64,000 nucleotides of DNA, taken from Leptodontidium sp. MPI-SDFR-AT-0119. Taxonomy: Eukaryota > Ascomycota > Leotiomycetes > Helotiales > Leptodontidiaceae. Made by a program: the position numbers and the translations under genes. Below are positions 1 to 11,213 of this stretch, in pieces. Under the pieces are notes generated by a model. The model did no database searches, had not been told where the DNA came from, and saw only the letters and a program-made list of their open reading frames with translations. The stretch spans positions 1 through 64,000 of the forward strand of contig JAHLEZ010000002.1 in NCBI GenBank assembly GCA_020726505.1. Reading direction: 5' to 3'. Numbering within the stretch: the stretch's first letter is position 1; the number at the start of each line of letters is the position of its first letter.

Positions 1-747
1 TACAATCCTAATATCAGCGATGAGCTTCGCGTCTTGCTCAGCCTTCGTACCCGTCTGCCGCGCCATCAAGTGCATCTCCTTGATCTTCTCATATTGCTTC
101 TGGAAGGGGTTGTCGTAAAGCTTGAAGGTCTCCGCGAGACGAGCTTGTTTCTCTTCGAGTGTGGGGCTTCTAATCTTGGCTGGGGGTACGTCCTTGGATT
201 TCTTCTTCTTGCTCTTCTTCTTCTTGGCTGCGACTCTCTGCTCTACTGGTATCTTCATCTTCGGGCTCTGCTTCGTCTTAGGACTCTTAGGGCTCTTCGG
301 GTTCATATCGACATCACCGGCTGGCATATCGCGATACATGGCCCCGGCTGTGTTCTTCGGCTTGGAGATTGCCTTGGTGCTAGCGGAGGCAGAAATGAGG
401 GTATTGGGGAGGGCGTCGTCATCGAAAACGTCCTCGCAAGTCGCTCTCAGAGGTATCTTGCTAGCTGACATCTTGGACTTAGATTTCAGAGTTCCAATCG
501 TTCCAGGCCCGTCTTTCCAGGGGTTCAAGTTCAAAGCTGGGACAGCGGCAGGTGGGTTGCCATTCACGTCGGCGACGGAGTTGTCGGTGGTGCTGAGAAT
601 ATTCTCGCTCTTGGCCAGCTTGGAGTTGGGGTTGGGGTTGAGGGTTTGGAGAGAAGAATGCGAGCCTTTGCTCAGCGTTGAAACTGATTTCGAAGACGCG
701 CCCGTGGCGACAGCACCATTGCGATTTGTTTTGTTAGATGCGCTCAT
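1..747 (-). CDS. Lysine-rich hypothetical protein, 5' part only
   Basis: I do not recognise this gene. The minus-strand frame is open without a stop from an ATG at 747 to the left edge, giving 249 residues; the C-terminus lies outside the window. The first 150 residues are rich in Ser, Asn and Pro and look disordered. Around residues 170-190 there is a strongly basic stretch (KKKKSKKKKSK), which could be a nuclear or nucleolar localisation signal. After it the sequence becomes charged and probably helical (motif KLYDNPFQKQYEKIKEMHL). The long plus-strand frames over the same bases are mirror shadows: their Leu/Phe-rich runs are the complement of the Lys codons. A nuclear role is only inferred from the basic cluster. 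An upstream intron cannot be excluded. Confidence 0.6.
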   Translation of the reverse strand, partial: MSASNKTNRNGAVATGASSKSVSTLSKGSHSSLQTLNPNPNSKLAKSENILSTTDNSVADVNGNPPAAVPALNLNPWKDGPGTIGTLKSKSKMSASKIPLRATCEDVFDDDALPNTLISASASTKAISKPKNTAGAMYRDMPAGDVDMNPKSPKSPKTKQSPKMKIPVEQRVAAKKKKSKKKKSKDVPPAKIRSPTLEEKQARLAETFKLYDNPFQKQYEKIKEMHLMARQTGTKAEQDAKLIADIRIV

Positions 748-1666
748 GACGCGGCGAGGTGAAGGCGTCGACGTCGACATCACGGCCCTCGATCGATTCG
801 ATCGCGCGCCGGTCTCCGTCGGTGATGATGCGACTTGTCGATCTCAGGCGCGATGCGAGTGCGAGCTCCGTCCGGAAGCAAAGGTATTGTTTCCTATTGA
901 GAGGTGATGAGCAAATATGCGTGCGCGTTTATTTGTTGTGGGTGTGTGTAAGTTTAGTGTGTTTGCTAGAAGAAAGCGACAGCTCGATGATGGAAGAAAG
1001 CCTCGCCTGAAATTGGATAACGCGAGAATGTGTTGTTGTCATGCACAGTGGAATCGATGATGTGCGGAGGTTGCTGTAAATAATAGATGAATCGAAAACA
1101 TCGGCCGCGATACTAGTGGGGCTCGTTTAAGGAGACATCCAGGAGTTCACCTTTCAGTGTCAACATTAGTAAAAAGACGGGGGATATCTAATTCACCATC
1201 CATTCAATTCATCGCCTTACGGCCCTCAAAATTTCTAGCTTACAGAGTCCCTAATCCAAGACTGTCATGCGCAATTCTCCCACCTGCTCAACTCTCTTCA
1301 CCCCATCCCATCCCGTCTATAGGCTAAAACTATCTACAATTTCACACTCTTTTCAAACCACCAATCTTGTCAATTCCAGAAGCGGAGCTGACCCAATAGT
1401 AAACACAGAATAAAGAGCAAAAACAAAAGGGAACTCGTCAATGTGGTGAATGATTTACGAGACAAAAGGAACTGCCCATCTAATGGGGCACCTGGCAATG
1501 CGGATGAACAAGACAGGACACAAGGTAAAACGCTGGACAACAGACGAAATCGCTGACGACAATTGGTATCATCAAAGCTCCCTTCCCAAAACTCTACTTC
1601 TCCCTCTTTTTTTCCTCATCATTTGCCTCTCGCCGGACAGGAATTTCGTGCATTATACTTGCCCGG
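748..1666. other. Intergenic, no gene seen
   Basis: This stretch lies between two minus-strand genes. It holds the promoter side of the lysine-rich gene and the 3' flank of the PIP5K gene. Short frames on both strands lack codon structure and I see no RNA gene or repeat. Confidence 0.5.
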
Positions 1667-4590
1667 TCATGAAAGTATCGATTCCTTCTTGTTCATCTCC
1701 CCTGGACTCGAAACCTTTGGCAACGGCGGCAACTCTTTGTCCAGACTGCTCCTACTCAGCGGCCTTCGAACCGACCCGTTGCCATTGGGACTAGAGTCCT
1801 TCGCAGGGGTAAGAGGACGCCCGTCATTGGTGTCCTTTGCTGGCGTGAGCGGTCGCGCATCATCAGACTCGTCAGGTCTGCTCCTCCAGCTCCTTCCACT
1901 TCTTCCACCAGTGCTACTCGCTTCTCCCATCTCCTCTACAACGGGGAGAGTTTGGCCTTGCAATCCACCGGAACGCTCTGCGCTTGCGCTACGAGCGGTA
2001 GTAATCATTCGGGGGTCGGGTCTATGACTTTCATCCTCGCCCTTCTTTTCTCCCTTGCTTGCCTCATTCTCATTCCTCTGCACTGTTGCATTGGCGTTGC
2101 TGGATCGTCGCGGGTGCTGGCCATCAGAGCGTCTGCCGGAGTCTATTGAGGTCATGTTACGATTGGAGGTTGAGTTGGTATGTGGTACAGGGTGCGAAGC
2201 TGCCTCTTGCGCTTCACGTGCTGCTTCTTCGGGACTCTTTGTGACCCCTTCGATAAACTCGATGAATCTGTTTCCATATGGCTCAGGCGAAATAGGCGAG
2301 ATAAGCTTCTTGTCTTGGCTTAGGCCCTCTGTTTCATGGTCAGTATGAGCTTGCGACGGGGCATAACACAATTTACTTACTGAAGAAATGTTCGAGCTTC
2401 TTCACAGTACCGTAGTGGGTAAGACAATCAATAATGGAAAGGAAGAAAATCTCATCTCCTGGGCTGTTGTCCTCGTGCGTGGCTCTGAACCCTCCATCGT
2501 CGCTGTAGAATGTGAATTCACGCTTGGCAGTGTTCTCCTCCAAATGATCTGGCATCCTCGAACTACTCTGGCCCATTGGTATAGGCTTTTCTTGTTTGAT
2601 GATTTGCCGTAATTCCCTCGCTTTCCGGATGTTTTCTAGCTTACTGGGGGTTCTCATCAACATTCCTCTTCCATCTGGCCCTTGCGCTTCATCTGCTGGG
2701 TTGTCTCCTCCAGGTTGGAAAACCTGAAGAGTTTTGTCGCGCAGATTGTCCTGATTTCCTCTCTGAAGATCATGAATTCCAACAAGCATACTGTAGTCCA
2801 TGATCTTCAGTTTCTGTAGAAGATGTACATCTTTTTCCATCTGTTCGAAAAACAACCGTTTTCTTCTCTGGTCCAAACTCGAGATGCAAGTTTCGCCTCA
2901 GCCAATTAAGATCCTTGAGAGTCGCCCGAGGATTCTTCTCCAAGTCTTCTTCCTTGAAGTCGCGTCCAATCGTAGAGCCCTTCAGATCAAAAGTCTTGTG
3001 TATGTCCCGGTGCGGAGGGAACAAGTTGTTCATGACAACAAAGTGTATTTTCCGCCCGTACGGCATCTTGACTCGGTGCAATCCGTAGAATTGCGAAAGG
3101 AGGGTGTTGGGATTTTGCTCGACATGTGCGTAGTACTCTCTCAGGATCTTGCGTAAGAACTTGTGTTCGGCATGGTGGATGGTCTTGATGATGTATTTGT
3201 AATCTCGCGAGAAGTAGAAGAAGCTTCCACTCTTTCCCGGTGACCCAAGCTCCGAAAGAATATACTTGCTTGTCAGAGACATCAAGTAATCTGCTGGGTC
3301 AAGCTTGAACTTGGCTCGCAGATGTCGGAACACCCAAGGCGCATAATCTTTGAACTTAAAGTCGTATTTCGCAGAAGGCGTCAATTCGTTTCCGGTACTG
3401 CAAAAGTCAGTTCTGTTCTCGTCTTGCCTAGACTAAACCTACATATCAAAAGAAAATTTGTGTCGGGCCTCAAAGTCCGCATCTGTCAACGGGCGGTCCA
3501 ACTTTGCGTTTGTCCTTGAAACTGTAAACCGGATTCCAGTCAACATGTTGTAAGCGGTGACCCAGTTCACATGGTTCTGGTCGACTTTAGTCCCAACCAC
3601 TACTCTGTCGTCATCCTCCTCATCTTTCCTTCTCCTCTTGCTAGCCCTTTTTTGCCGTACAGCTTCTGCCCACAGCATTGCATCTTCATCTGGCGGTATC
3701 TCTTCGTGCGGCATGTTCGAATGTATTGATTGTGTGTGTCTTCGATTGAGACTCAGCGACCCTCGTCGTACACCTGCAGCTATACTTGTGGGAGAAAACC
3801 TCCCACTGGCGAACACTGAATCGTCACCGTCCCGAGAGCTTCGACTTGGTCCAGGTTTGGGTACCTGTAGTGTGTGCCGGTGCTGTAGCTGAGTAGGTCC
3901 TGGGTGCTGTGGAAGTGAGGTCGTGGAAGGGGAAGGTACGAGCGGAGGAGGATATGAAGGAGGAGACGAGAATCGATGGGGGGATGGCGGGGCTCGAGTT
4001 GGGCATTCAGGAAGTTGAGGAGTTGCTGGTAATATTGATGATGTGTATGTCAATGGGCCTGTACTTTGGGGGTTTGTCGATATTGGGGCCGGAACACTTA
4101 TTCGTTTGGGTAGTTCGGTATCTCCATTTGTCGAGTGCTTTGTGTCGAGGGTGTTTGGAACAGTTCCGTTTGTTGACGCGATAGAGCTTCTATCGCCATA
4201 CGAGGTCCTGGTCATTCCATTCGTGGGTGCCGGACTCTTCCCCCCATTCTCTGTTCCCCCATTGATACCGCCGTTCACCGACAGGGTGCTGCCATTTCGT
4301 GATGACCGCTGGTCCCAGGTACTCCCACTGGTCCGACCATTCGGCAGGGAGTTCAGCCCTCCATCATGAAGCGTGTCGCCATTCATCTGTACTCTGCCGC
4401 CGTCCATATATCCCTCTGGCCCGTCTACGCTGCCCTTTGTAGATGTGTGCGAGTAGGATCGGTTGTTCCCATTGACCTTCTCGTGGGATTGCCGGATGTG
4501 ACTGGGGGCATCGTAGTGGAAGCTATTCGACGAGAGCATAGGTCCTGTGTCATCGGCCAGAAACGATGGCATCTCAACTGCGTGTGGCAT
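1667..4590 (-). CDS. MSS4: Phosphatidylinositol-4-phosphate 5-kinase (apparent +1 frameshift)
   Basis: The family phosphorylates PI4P to PI(4,5)P2 at the plasma membrane and controls actin, secretion and polar growth. Exons on the minus strand are 4590-3443, 3397-2381 and 2328-1667, with GT-AG introns. Splicing restores [18 protein letters not shown] at the first junction and HFFKGLSQDKK at the second. The N-terminal 380 residues are low-complexity, rich in Ser, Asn and Pro. The kinase core follows, with [29 protein letters not shown] and [13 protein letters not shown]. The C-terminal 220 residues are disordered. Start: ATG at 4590; the frame extends to a GTG at 4617, but no upstream ATG is in frame. 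Between GPEKK and RLFFEQ the frame shifts by one base in a run of four T (plus strand 2859-2862); removing one base restores the family sequence. This gene is normally essential, so a sequence error is the simplest reading. Confidence 0.9.
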
Positions 4591-6091
4591 TCGAGAGACA
4601 GACGCAGATGTTACCACCTTATCGACGTCGCCCAGGTGCTGGGAGGGTACCTAGGTAGGGTAGACTATTGACGTCGAAAGGAGGCCGGATCCTGGATACT
4701 TGGCAGGAGGTGTTTCTTTGGCTGAGCGGAGTCTCTCTTTGAATTCGAGGTCGGAGAAGCTGCTGCAATAGAGTATATCGGCATGTCTCTAGGTGGTGGA
4801 AGGCATTGAGTCGTAGTCGTGGTCGTAGTCGTGGATGCGCGGGTTGTCTGGGTGTTCTTGGGGGAGTGCAGTGAGTAGTGGAGTGGATTCGCAAATGAGT
4901 TGTGTTTAAAATAGCGTGTGCACATGCATCCACGGGGATTGGACTGGACTGGATTGGGTTGGAGAAGAGGCTGAGCCGATGCCAGCGCAGCTGCTTGTGC
5001 GACTATTGTTACTGACTGGAACGGAAAGAATGCGCAGGCAAAATATTCAAAGGCACGCAAGATCACTCAAATATGTTTCTGTATCTTTGGATTTCTAGTT
5101 AAGCAGCTGGTCCTGCAATTGAAGGTTGCGCTCCCTGTTGGTTGGAGTTCTGTTGCCCAGGCCAGGGCAAGGCAATTCTTGGTAACTGGCAGGATATTTT
5201 GGGTTTAGCGCCGGAAGAAGTGTAGTACCGATCCGAGAACTGATTTGATCAGCTCCTCCGGGAGCATCGAGGAACTACATGCGATAGATAAAATCTTGAA
5301 TGCTCCGAGGAGCGGTTACCTTTCCTTCTTCTGGTCTTAATATTTTCGAAAGGCTTCATTGGTCATTTCCATGTCTTGATTCGGTGGAGTTGCGGAACCA
5401 ATTGCCTTTTTTACATCGCTTATTCAGATTCGCCTCTCTGAACGACCAGCCTCGTGAAGCGAATGCACAGGCTGTTGTTTACCTCCCAAATAACACAGCG
5501 AACCACGGAGGATGCCCGAGGGACGTCCTGTAGAGAGCGGCTATCTTAATTCAACTTGGTGGTTATCGTACGGTTTCCATTTTGTACCGTGAGTCTTCTC
5601 GATGACTTCTTGTGGTCAAAGTTACTTGGGTCTATCTTTGCTCCTCTCCTCTCTTCGGGTCTTGCGGTCCCAGGTTCTCGAATAGCAGCGAGACGTTGTG
5701 TTTGATTTCTGGCTTGCTTGTTTGTCTGTCTTATCAATCTTAATCTGAGGTCATTGAAAGTACTGTGTTTTAACTTGCGTATCCCAACGTAGGAAAGCAG
5801 AGCGAGGCCCAGGCAGATACATTGTCGTTCCAGTCATTACTTATCTTATAGATAATGCCTTGTCTACCTTACCAACAGTTCATGTATGCGCTCCATGATT
5901 TTGTAGATTGCACACTGCAGCTCATCTAAGGAACCCTGGGGTTTCGTACCGTCACATGCTCTTCACTTTGAAGCCTGCGGCATACTGTATATTGAGCCGC
6001 AATTCAGCTGCCAGGTAGGCTTGCTGACAGTAGCGACTTTCAAGAAACACATCTGCGGAATGAATAATGTCCAACTTGAACCCCCCCCACA

Positions 6092-6112
6092 CCCCCCCCC
6101 CCCCCCCCCCCC
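6092..6112. repeat. Homopolymer run of 21 C
   Basis: A run of 21 C is preceded by a separate run of 8 C at 6081-6088. The length is likely to vary between copies and is prone to sequencing slippage. Confidence 0.95.
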
Positions 6113-6204
6113 GAAGCATGGGAGCACAAAGAGTGGAGGAACGCAACCAAGGAAATGTCCACGGAGAGATTCAATCCACCCGGTCGCCACCCAGACCCAC
6201 CACA

Positions 6205-6471
6205 TCACCAGAAATACAAATAGTGGTAGTAATAAATCCTATCCCCAATCCTACTACACGCGATGCTCTTTGGATGGAACGCTCTGAAGATCCAGTCCGT
6301 CCATAGAGTCCTGACCTCTTGGTTATACACCACAACGCCGCTGCTGTCCTCTACTGGAATGAAAGTTTTGTTGGTGACTGTCAACTCGGCAAGGTTTTGA
6401 GCCAACTCGCACATGAACTCGTCGTCCCAGTGCCTGGTTTTCTCGGCCTTTGCCTCGCATGTTTTCACATC
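6205..6471 (-). CDS. Possible exon of an unrecognised small gene
   Basis: A minus-strand frame reads DVKTCEAKAEKTRHWDDEF and then VTNKTFIPVEDSSGVVVYNQ, which looks protein-like. It follows a possible acceptor (CACTAG) at about 6472. A frame upstream at 6576-6761 could be a further exon, but I could not find donor and acceptor phases that join them cleanly. I do not recognise a family. It may equally be non-coding promoter DNA. Confidence 0.25.
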   Translation of the reverse strand, partial: DVKTCEAKAEKTRHWDDEFMCELAQNLAELTVTNKTFIPVEDSSGVVVYNQEVRTLWTDWIFRAFHPKSIACSRIGDRIYYYHYLYFW

Positions 6472-6990
6472 CTAGTGACAAGTCAGCCTCTGAATTCAAT
6501 CCGTCCAAAGTTCCAGTCAAATTTTGTGTCGAAAGACTAGCTTGCAAGATCACCTTTCCTTGAGCAAGTTGAGAATTAAAGGTAATTGAGATGGAGATTC
6601 AATCGCTCTTGTGGGGAATGGAACGCTATGGAAAGGGAGTTTGGTGAATTGGAAGAGAGCGCAAGCAGCTGGTGATATTTCTCGTGTAATGATAACAGGA
6701 TCTTTATGAACACGCAACGCGTTTCTGTCCAATCCTCGCCCTCACACCAAAACGACACCAACTGCTCATCGCAATTTTCGTAATTTTGCTGGGCTCAATC
6801 GCGCCATTGGCAGTTTCTCACCTTCGGGCAAACTCCGAGCATCTACTCACCGTCACTGTTCATTTGGCCGCAACATAATCACGCCCGTACGTCGTTCTCA
6901 CCTTCCTCACGTTCCTATCAGACAGCGACCGTGCTAATACATCAATTTCTAGCCACTCTCAAAACCCATACTCCAGTTCAGCTGGGCACA

Positions 6991-8051
6991 ATGAACGATA
7001 CTCCACCCACCAGCCGGTGGAACAACGAGAATGACCCACGCGGCGAGAAGCGCAGATTTCTGATCAAAGCCGAACACCTCAAGGCGTATCAAAGGACATG
7101 GAACCAGTTTGACAAAGGCCTGAAGAAGCTAAAGGACTCTATGAGAGATAATGCTAGAAAGGCGGATTGGATTCAAAATGAAAAGTTGAAGGAGCTAGCC
7201 CGAACAATCCAGAGGAGCGAGGATAAGGAAACTACCGGTGCGAGTCGAGTTGCAATGACGCAGATCTCCGAAGATGTCGCACTCGAGATATTGCAGAACG
7301 AGGATCGTGGAAGCTCTGTGGAGCCCATCATAGCAGCAACGATCGAAACGCTGGGATCACGACATGGAATTGTCCGACCCTGGACCGATACAACTTCTGC
7401 AACGCCTGCTAATGCTCTCGAAGCCCCACTCCACAGCATTGAATCGGACCTAGCTGCATCATCCCCTGCGGTGTCCGGCACTCAAAACCCCAGCTGCATC
7501 CCATTCGACCACGAAAGACATCAGTCAAGATATGGCTATACTGGCGGAGACTGCGAAAACTCCTTGTCCAACATGCGGCATGAGCAAACACTCATCAGAC
7601 TCTGTTGCGTTACCAGCAAAGCAAGGCCGAATCCTTCAATACGGAGACCGAATGAAGGGCACTCCGCCAAGAAAGAAGAGAAGCCAGTCGAACAGGTATA
7701 CTACACAAGAGGACTAGCAGTCACCGGAGGTTGTTGCCTTCGAGATAAGAGAAAGATTTCAGCTTACTCAATGGACCCCTGATGGACAATCACATCGTCA
7801 GCATTCCACAAGAAATTGTTCCTGTGAAGCTCCGTTTGAGTGATGGCATGAAGGCATTGATGAATAAATATGCGCCTGTAAGAGTTCGCGCGGACAATGA
7901 AGGCTGCTGTGTTGATTTTGGGTTCGGAACGATCGGGCAGGTGCGAGCTAGGAAATATTTCGAGGGCTTAAAGGGAGGAATGTTCAACAGGTTTGTTCTG
8001 AAAATGCGTCTCTACGAACACAATTATCGGGTGGTAGACTCAACACTCTAA
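6991..8051 (+). CDS. Hypothetical protein with a CPTCG motif and one frame break
   Basis: I do not recognise this gene. The ATG at 6991 opens a charged, probably helical region (residues 20-90). The frame then changes by one base near 7480-7500, around CAAAACCCC; removing one base gives a continuous ASHSTTKDISQDMAILAETA followed by CPTCGMSKHSSD, a possible half zinc-binding knuckle. No GT-AG intron explains this shift. A clear intron follows at 7696-7762 (GTATAC...TTTCAG, 67 bases), which joins SQSN to SLLNGPLMDNHIVSIPQE in frame. The C-terminal 90 residues (LRLSDGMKALMNKYAPVRVR...) are well ordered. The frame also extends upstream to a GTG at 6931, but ATG 6991 is the better start. The frame break is either a sequence error or a sign of decay. 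Confidence 0.55.
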
Positions 8052-8755
8052 TGTGAGAGTCCGGCATTGCTGATGACTGGAGGAATGTGGAAAATTGGTA
8101 TTCATGTGCAATCTGAAGATTAAGGAAAGGTTCGGATAAGGCAGAGCAATTCTGTAGACACCAAAATGAATGAGTGCCTAATGCCAACAATGAATCCCGC
8201 CAGCATCATTGAAGTACCTAGGCAGTATTCGCAAATCTTAACGGAAACAACCAAGACGCACCTGTCCTCTGAGCCCCTACCTCGAGTCATGCCGGCCCAT
8301 AGGGCTGAGTATTGCCGTATCGGATACTGTTCTCGGCGAGATTCTTCAAAACTACCCTGCTTTCCAGCAGCATCACCAAATCAAAAAGGGGCGGGCCTCG
8401 CTAAAGACATTCAGGACAGATCTCGCTTGCGAATTCAGGGGCAAACAAAAACAAAAGCATGTGAAGAGATATCGAGCATTCCAACAATAACAATTTCACA
8501 AAAATCATCAGAAAATTCAGTGTAACTGATCTAAACTGATGGCAAGATCATCGTCAACACAGAATTGTCAATTGACTGTCCCACGTGAGCCAATATGCAA
8601 GGCTACACTGCCAAGACATCCTTATCGCGTTGCCTCGCCGATGCGCTTCCGATGAGCGATGTCGACATCTCAAGCTTCCCACGAGTCATACAACCTTACT
8701 TCCTCATATCTCTCTCAACAACCTCAATTGAAGCTGCCGAACCCCCAGCTTCAAG
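8052..8755. other. Intergenic
   Basis: This is the 3' flank of the preceding gene and the promoter of the M28 peptidase. A 119-codon plus-strand frame at 8166-8525 has no recognisable domain or codon bias, and I do not call it a gene. Confidence 0.45.
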
Positions 8756-10264
8756 ATGGCACGTCTTCTCTCCCTCATCGCGCTGTCCGCAGTAGCAAGC
8801 GCATCTCAAATCCAGCAACCCCTCCGGGAGAGCTCCAGCTCCCAAACAGCTATTAACACCAACAGCAAGCCCCTCGTCAGCACCGAAGCAATTCAAGCCG
8901 ATATCAAGTCCAAGAACCTTCTCAAGCGCGCCAAAAAGCTGTTCGAGATCGCGCAGCTGGGAGTGGACGAGTACAACCATCCTACAAGAGTAATTGGGAG
9001 CGAAGGCAAGCTACAAATCCCAAGAATAGAGAGATCCCACTCTGGAGCCTGAGCTTCAATTGCTAACCCACGTCGTACAGGCCACCTCGGCACGCTCGAA
9101 TATATCTACTCGACACTCGATGCCCTAGGAGATTACTACACCCTCTCGAACCAAACCTTCAATGCCGTCGTCGGCAATGTCTTCGAATACCGACTCGTGC
9201 TTGGAGACAAGGAACCAGAATCCACACAAGCCATGTCCCTGACTCCTCCAACACCCAACAAAGACGCAGTCTTCGGTCAGCTCCTCTTCGTCGAGAATGA
9301 AGGCTGTCATGCCTCTGATTACCCCACCGACACGCCCGATAAATGGATTGCATTCATACGCAGGGGCTCATGTTCGTTTGGGCACAAGTCAGCCGCTGCT
9401 GGGAAGGCGGGAGCAGTCGCTGCTGTGGTGTATAACAATGAGAAAGGCAGCTTGTCAGGAACTCTAGGTCAGCCTGATAAACACCATATCGCTACATTCG
9501 GTATCTCGCACAAGGATGCCCAGGAATACCTCCAGGATTTGAAAGCGGGAAAGAACATCACCTCGTCTGCGTACATTGACGCTATTGTCCGCAACACAGG
9601 CACTACGAACATCATTGCGCAGACAAAAGGCGGCGATCAGGAGAACTGCGTCATGTTGGGCGGACATAGCGATAGTGTTTCTGAGGGCCCTGGGATCAAC
9701 GATGATGGGACTGGTTCTCTCACGCTCCTAGAAATCGCCACACATCTCACGAAATACAGCGTCAATAACTGCGTGCGTTTCGCATGGTGGGCAGGCGAAG
9801 AAGAGGGTTTACTTGGTTCCGATTACTACGTCTCTCAACTCACTGAGTCTGAGAACCTGAAGATTCGCTTGTTTATGGATTATGATATGTTGGCCTCTCC
9901 AAACTATGCGTATCAGGTGTATAATGCTACGGATGCGGCGAACCCTGTGGGATCGGAGGAGTTGAGGGATCTTTATACGGATTGGTATGAGGCTCATGGG
10001 TTGAACTATACGTACATTCCTTTCGATGGAAGGAGTGATTATGATGCGTTTATCAAGAACGGCATTCCAGGCGGTGGCATTGCCACCGGTGCTGAGGGCG
10101 TCAAGACGAAGGAAGAGGAGGAGATGTTCGGTGGGACTGCTGGACAGTGGTTCGATCCTTGCTACCATCAGCTGTGTGATACTGTTGACAACTTGGCTTT
10201 GGAGGCGTGGGAGTTGAACACCAAGGTCCGTCACCCTTCCGATACTTTGAAGATTGCTCGCTAA
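8756..10264 (+). CDS. Secreted M28 aminopeptidase (aminopeptidase Y type)
   Basis: This is a zinc metallo-aminopeptidase, probably releasing N-terminal residues from peptides outside the cell or in the vacuole. Exons 8756-9005 and 9081-10264 give 477 residues. The N-terminus (MARLLSLIALSAVASAS) is a signal peptide. A protease-associated (PA) domain follows at about residues 130-230 (GCHASDYP, IAFIRRGSCSFG). The catalytic domain carries the M28 ligand motifs GGHSDSV, NDDGTGS, WAGEEEGLLGS, MDYDML and a late YHQLCD. The intron is GC-AG: exon 1 ends GAAG, the intron starts GCAAGC and ends GTACAG, with TGCTAAC as branch point. The splice rebuilds SEGHLGTLEYIYSTL, as expected in the family. Unspliced, the frame would stop early. 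Function by family is well supported; location is inferred. Confidence 0.93.
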
Positions 10265-11213
10265 TGAACAACAGCTTGTTGCTCACTCCGTTGCTACGTA
10301 TGCTGTCTCGTTCAAGGGATTCCCAAAGAGAACAAGCGTCAAGTACAGCGCGATCGAGGATGGGCCAACTCGGTTCCACGGGCCAAAGCTGGTCATGTAA
10401 CGACATTTTACCTTAGATACTGTGTTTATACTGTAATTTACCCAATTAAGAAATCTTTCAAATTGGATTTCCATTCTCCTTTACCTCCTCCTGCCTCTCA
10501 ATGCCATACATCATGCTCAAGCCAGTTTGAAAAGGGTGCTTATAGAGATTGTTCTTTTTTAGTGACTCAGTGGCAACTGAATTATTATCTGGCTTCTTAC
10601 CTTCTTTGCGGTTCAGGTTCCGTAATTGCGACTCTGTTGATCCCAGAAGTAGACATCTTGACCTCAAACGGACAATTTTATTTCAGAAGATTAAACACCC
10701 CCCAAATTTCTGACGCTTCAAGATCCAAGCATGGAACCAAGATCGCGCAATCATATCTATTCTAACTACCTGGGTTCTCCCACCTTTAGGGAACCTATCA
10801 CCGCAGCACCAACAGGCTTTTACTAGTGAGATGTATCTTGCAGACGAGTAATGTTAGAATATGGTTTGTTTGTTCATTTGTCTGGTTCACCCGGCCACCG
10901 CTACAGGACCGGATCAGCTGACACTACCTAGGTAGATCGTGATCGCGTTCCAATCGTTTCCTTGCCCTGCGGCATCACCGCTGGAACTGACATCGGGTGC
11001 TGTCTCTTTATCCGCCGTGCCGTGGATCAAACCCCTCTGTTGGTAACTTGGAATACGCGCCACATAGTCGCATACAGTACCATAATCCAAGCCGCGCGTA
11101 CTCCTCCTTCAGTTGATCCTCCTACCTCATTCTTCTGATCTTCCCACCTTCGCTTCTTCGAAGTCTCGCAGTCTGTCGAGGGAGGTTTTGAAGGCAGCCT
11201 TCTCCGAGTCAAT
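10265..11213. other. Intergenic
   Basis: No convincing gene. A perfect TACCTAGGTA palindrome, the same as at 4648, lies at 10925-10934, upstream of the pepsin-like gene. Confidence 0.5.

Larger units (their letters stand above)
4591..6990. other. Long gene-poor region between divergent genes
   Basis: About 2.4 kb separates the minus-strand PIP5K from the plus-strand gene at 6991, so it should hold both promoters. A perfect 10-bp palindrome TACCTAGGTA lies at 4648-4657. There is a run of 21 C at 6092-6112. A possible minus-strand exon at 6205-6471 is listed separately. Other frames look non-coding. Confidence 0.5.

Noticed and set aside
122..907. 261-codon plus-strand frame rich in Leu, Phe and Gly
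   Set aside because: It mirrors the lysine-rich minus-strand gene; the hydrophobic runs are complements of Lys codons, and its start is TTG.
8166..8525. 119-codon plus-strand frame
   Set aside because: No codon bias, motif or intron support; most likely chance.
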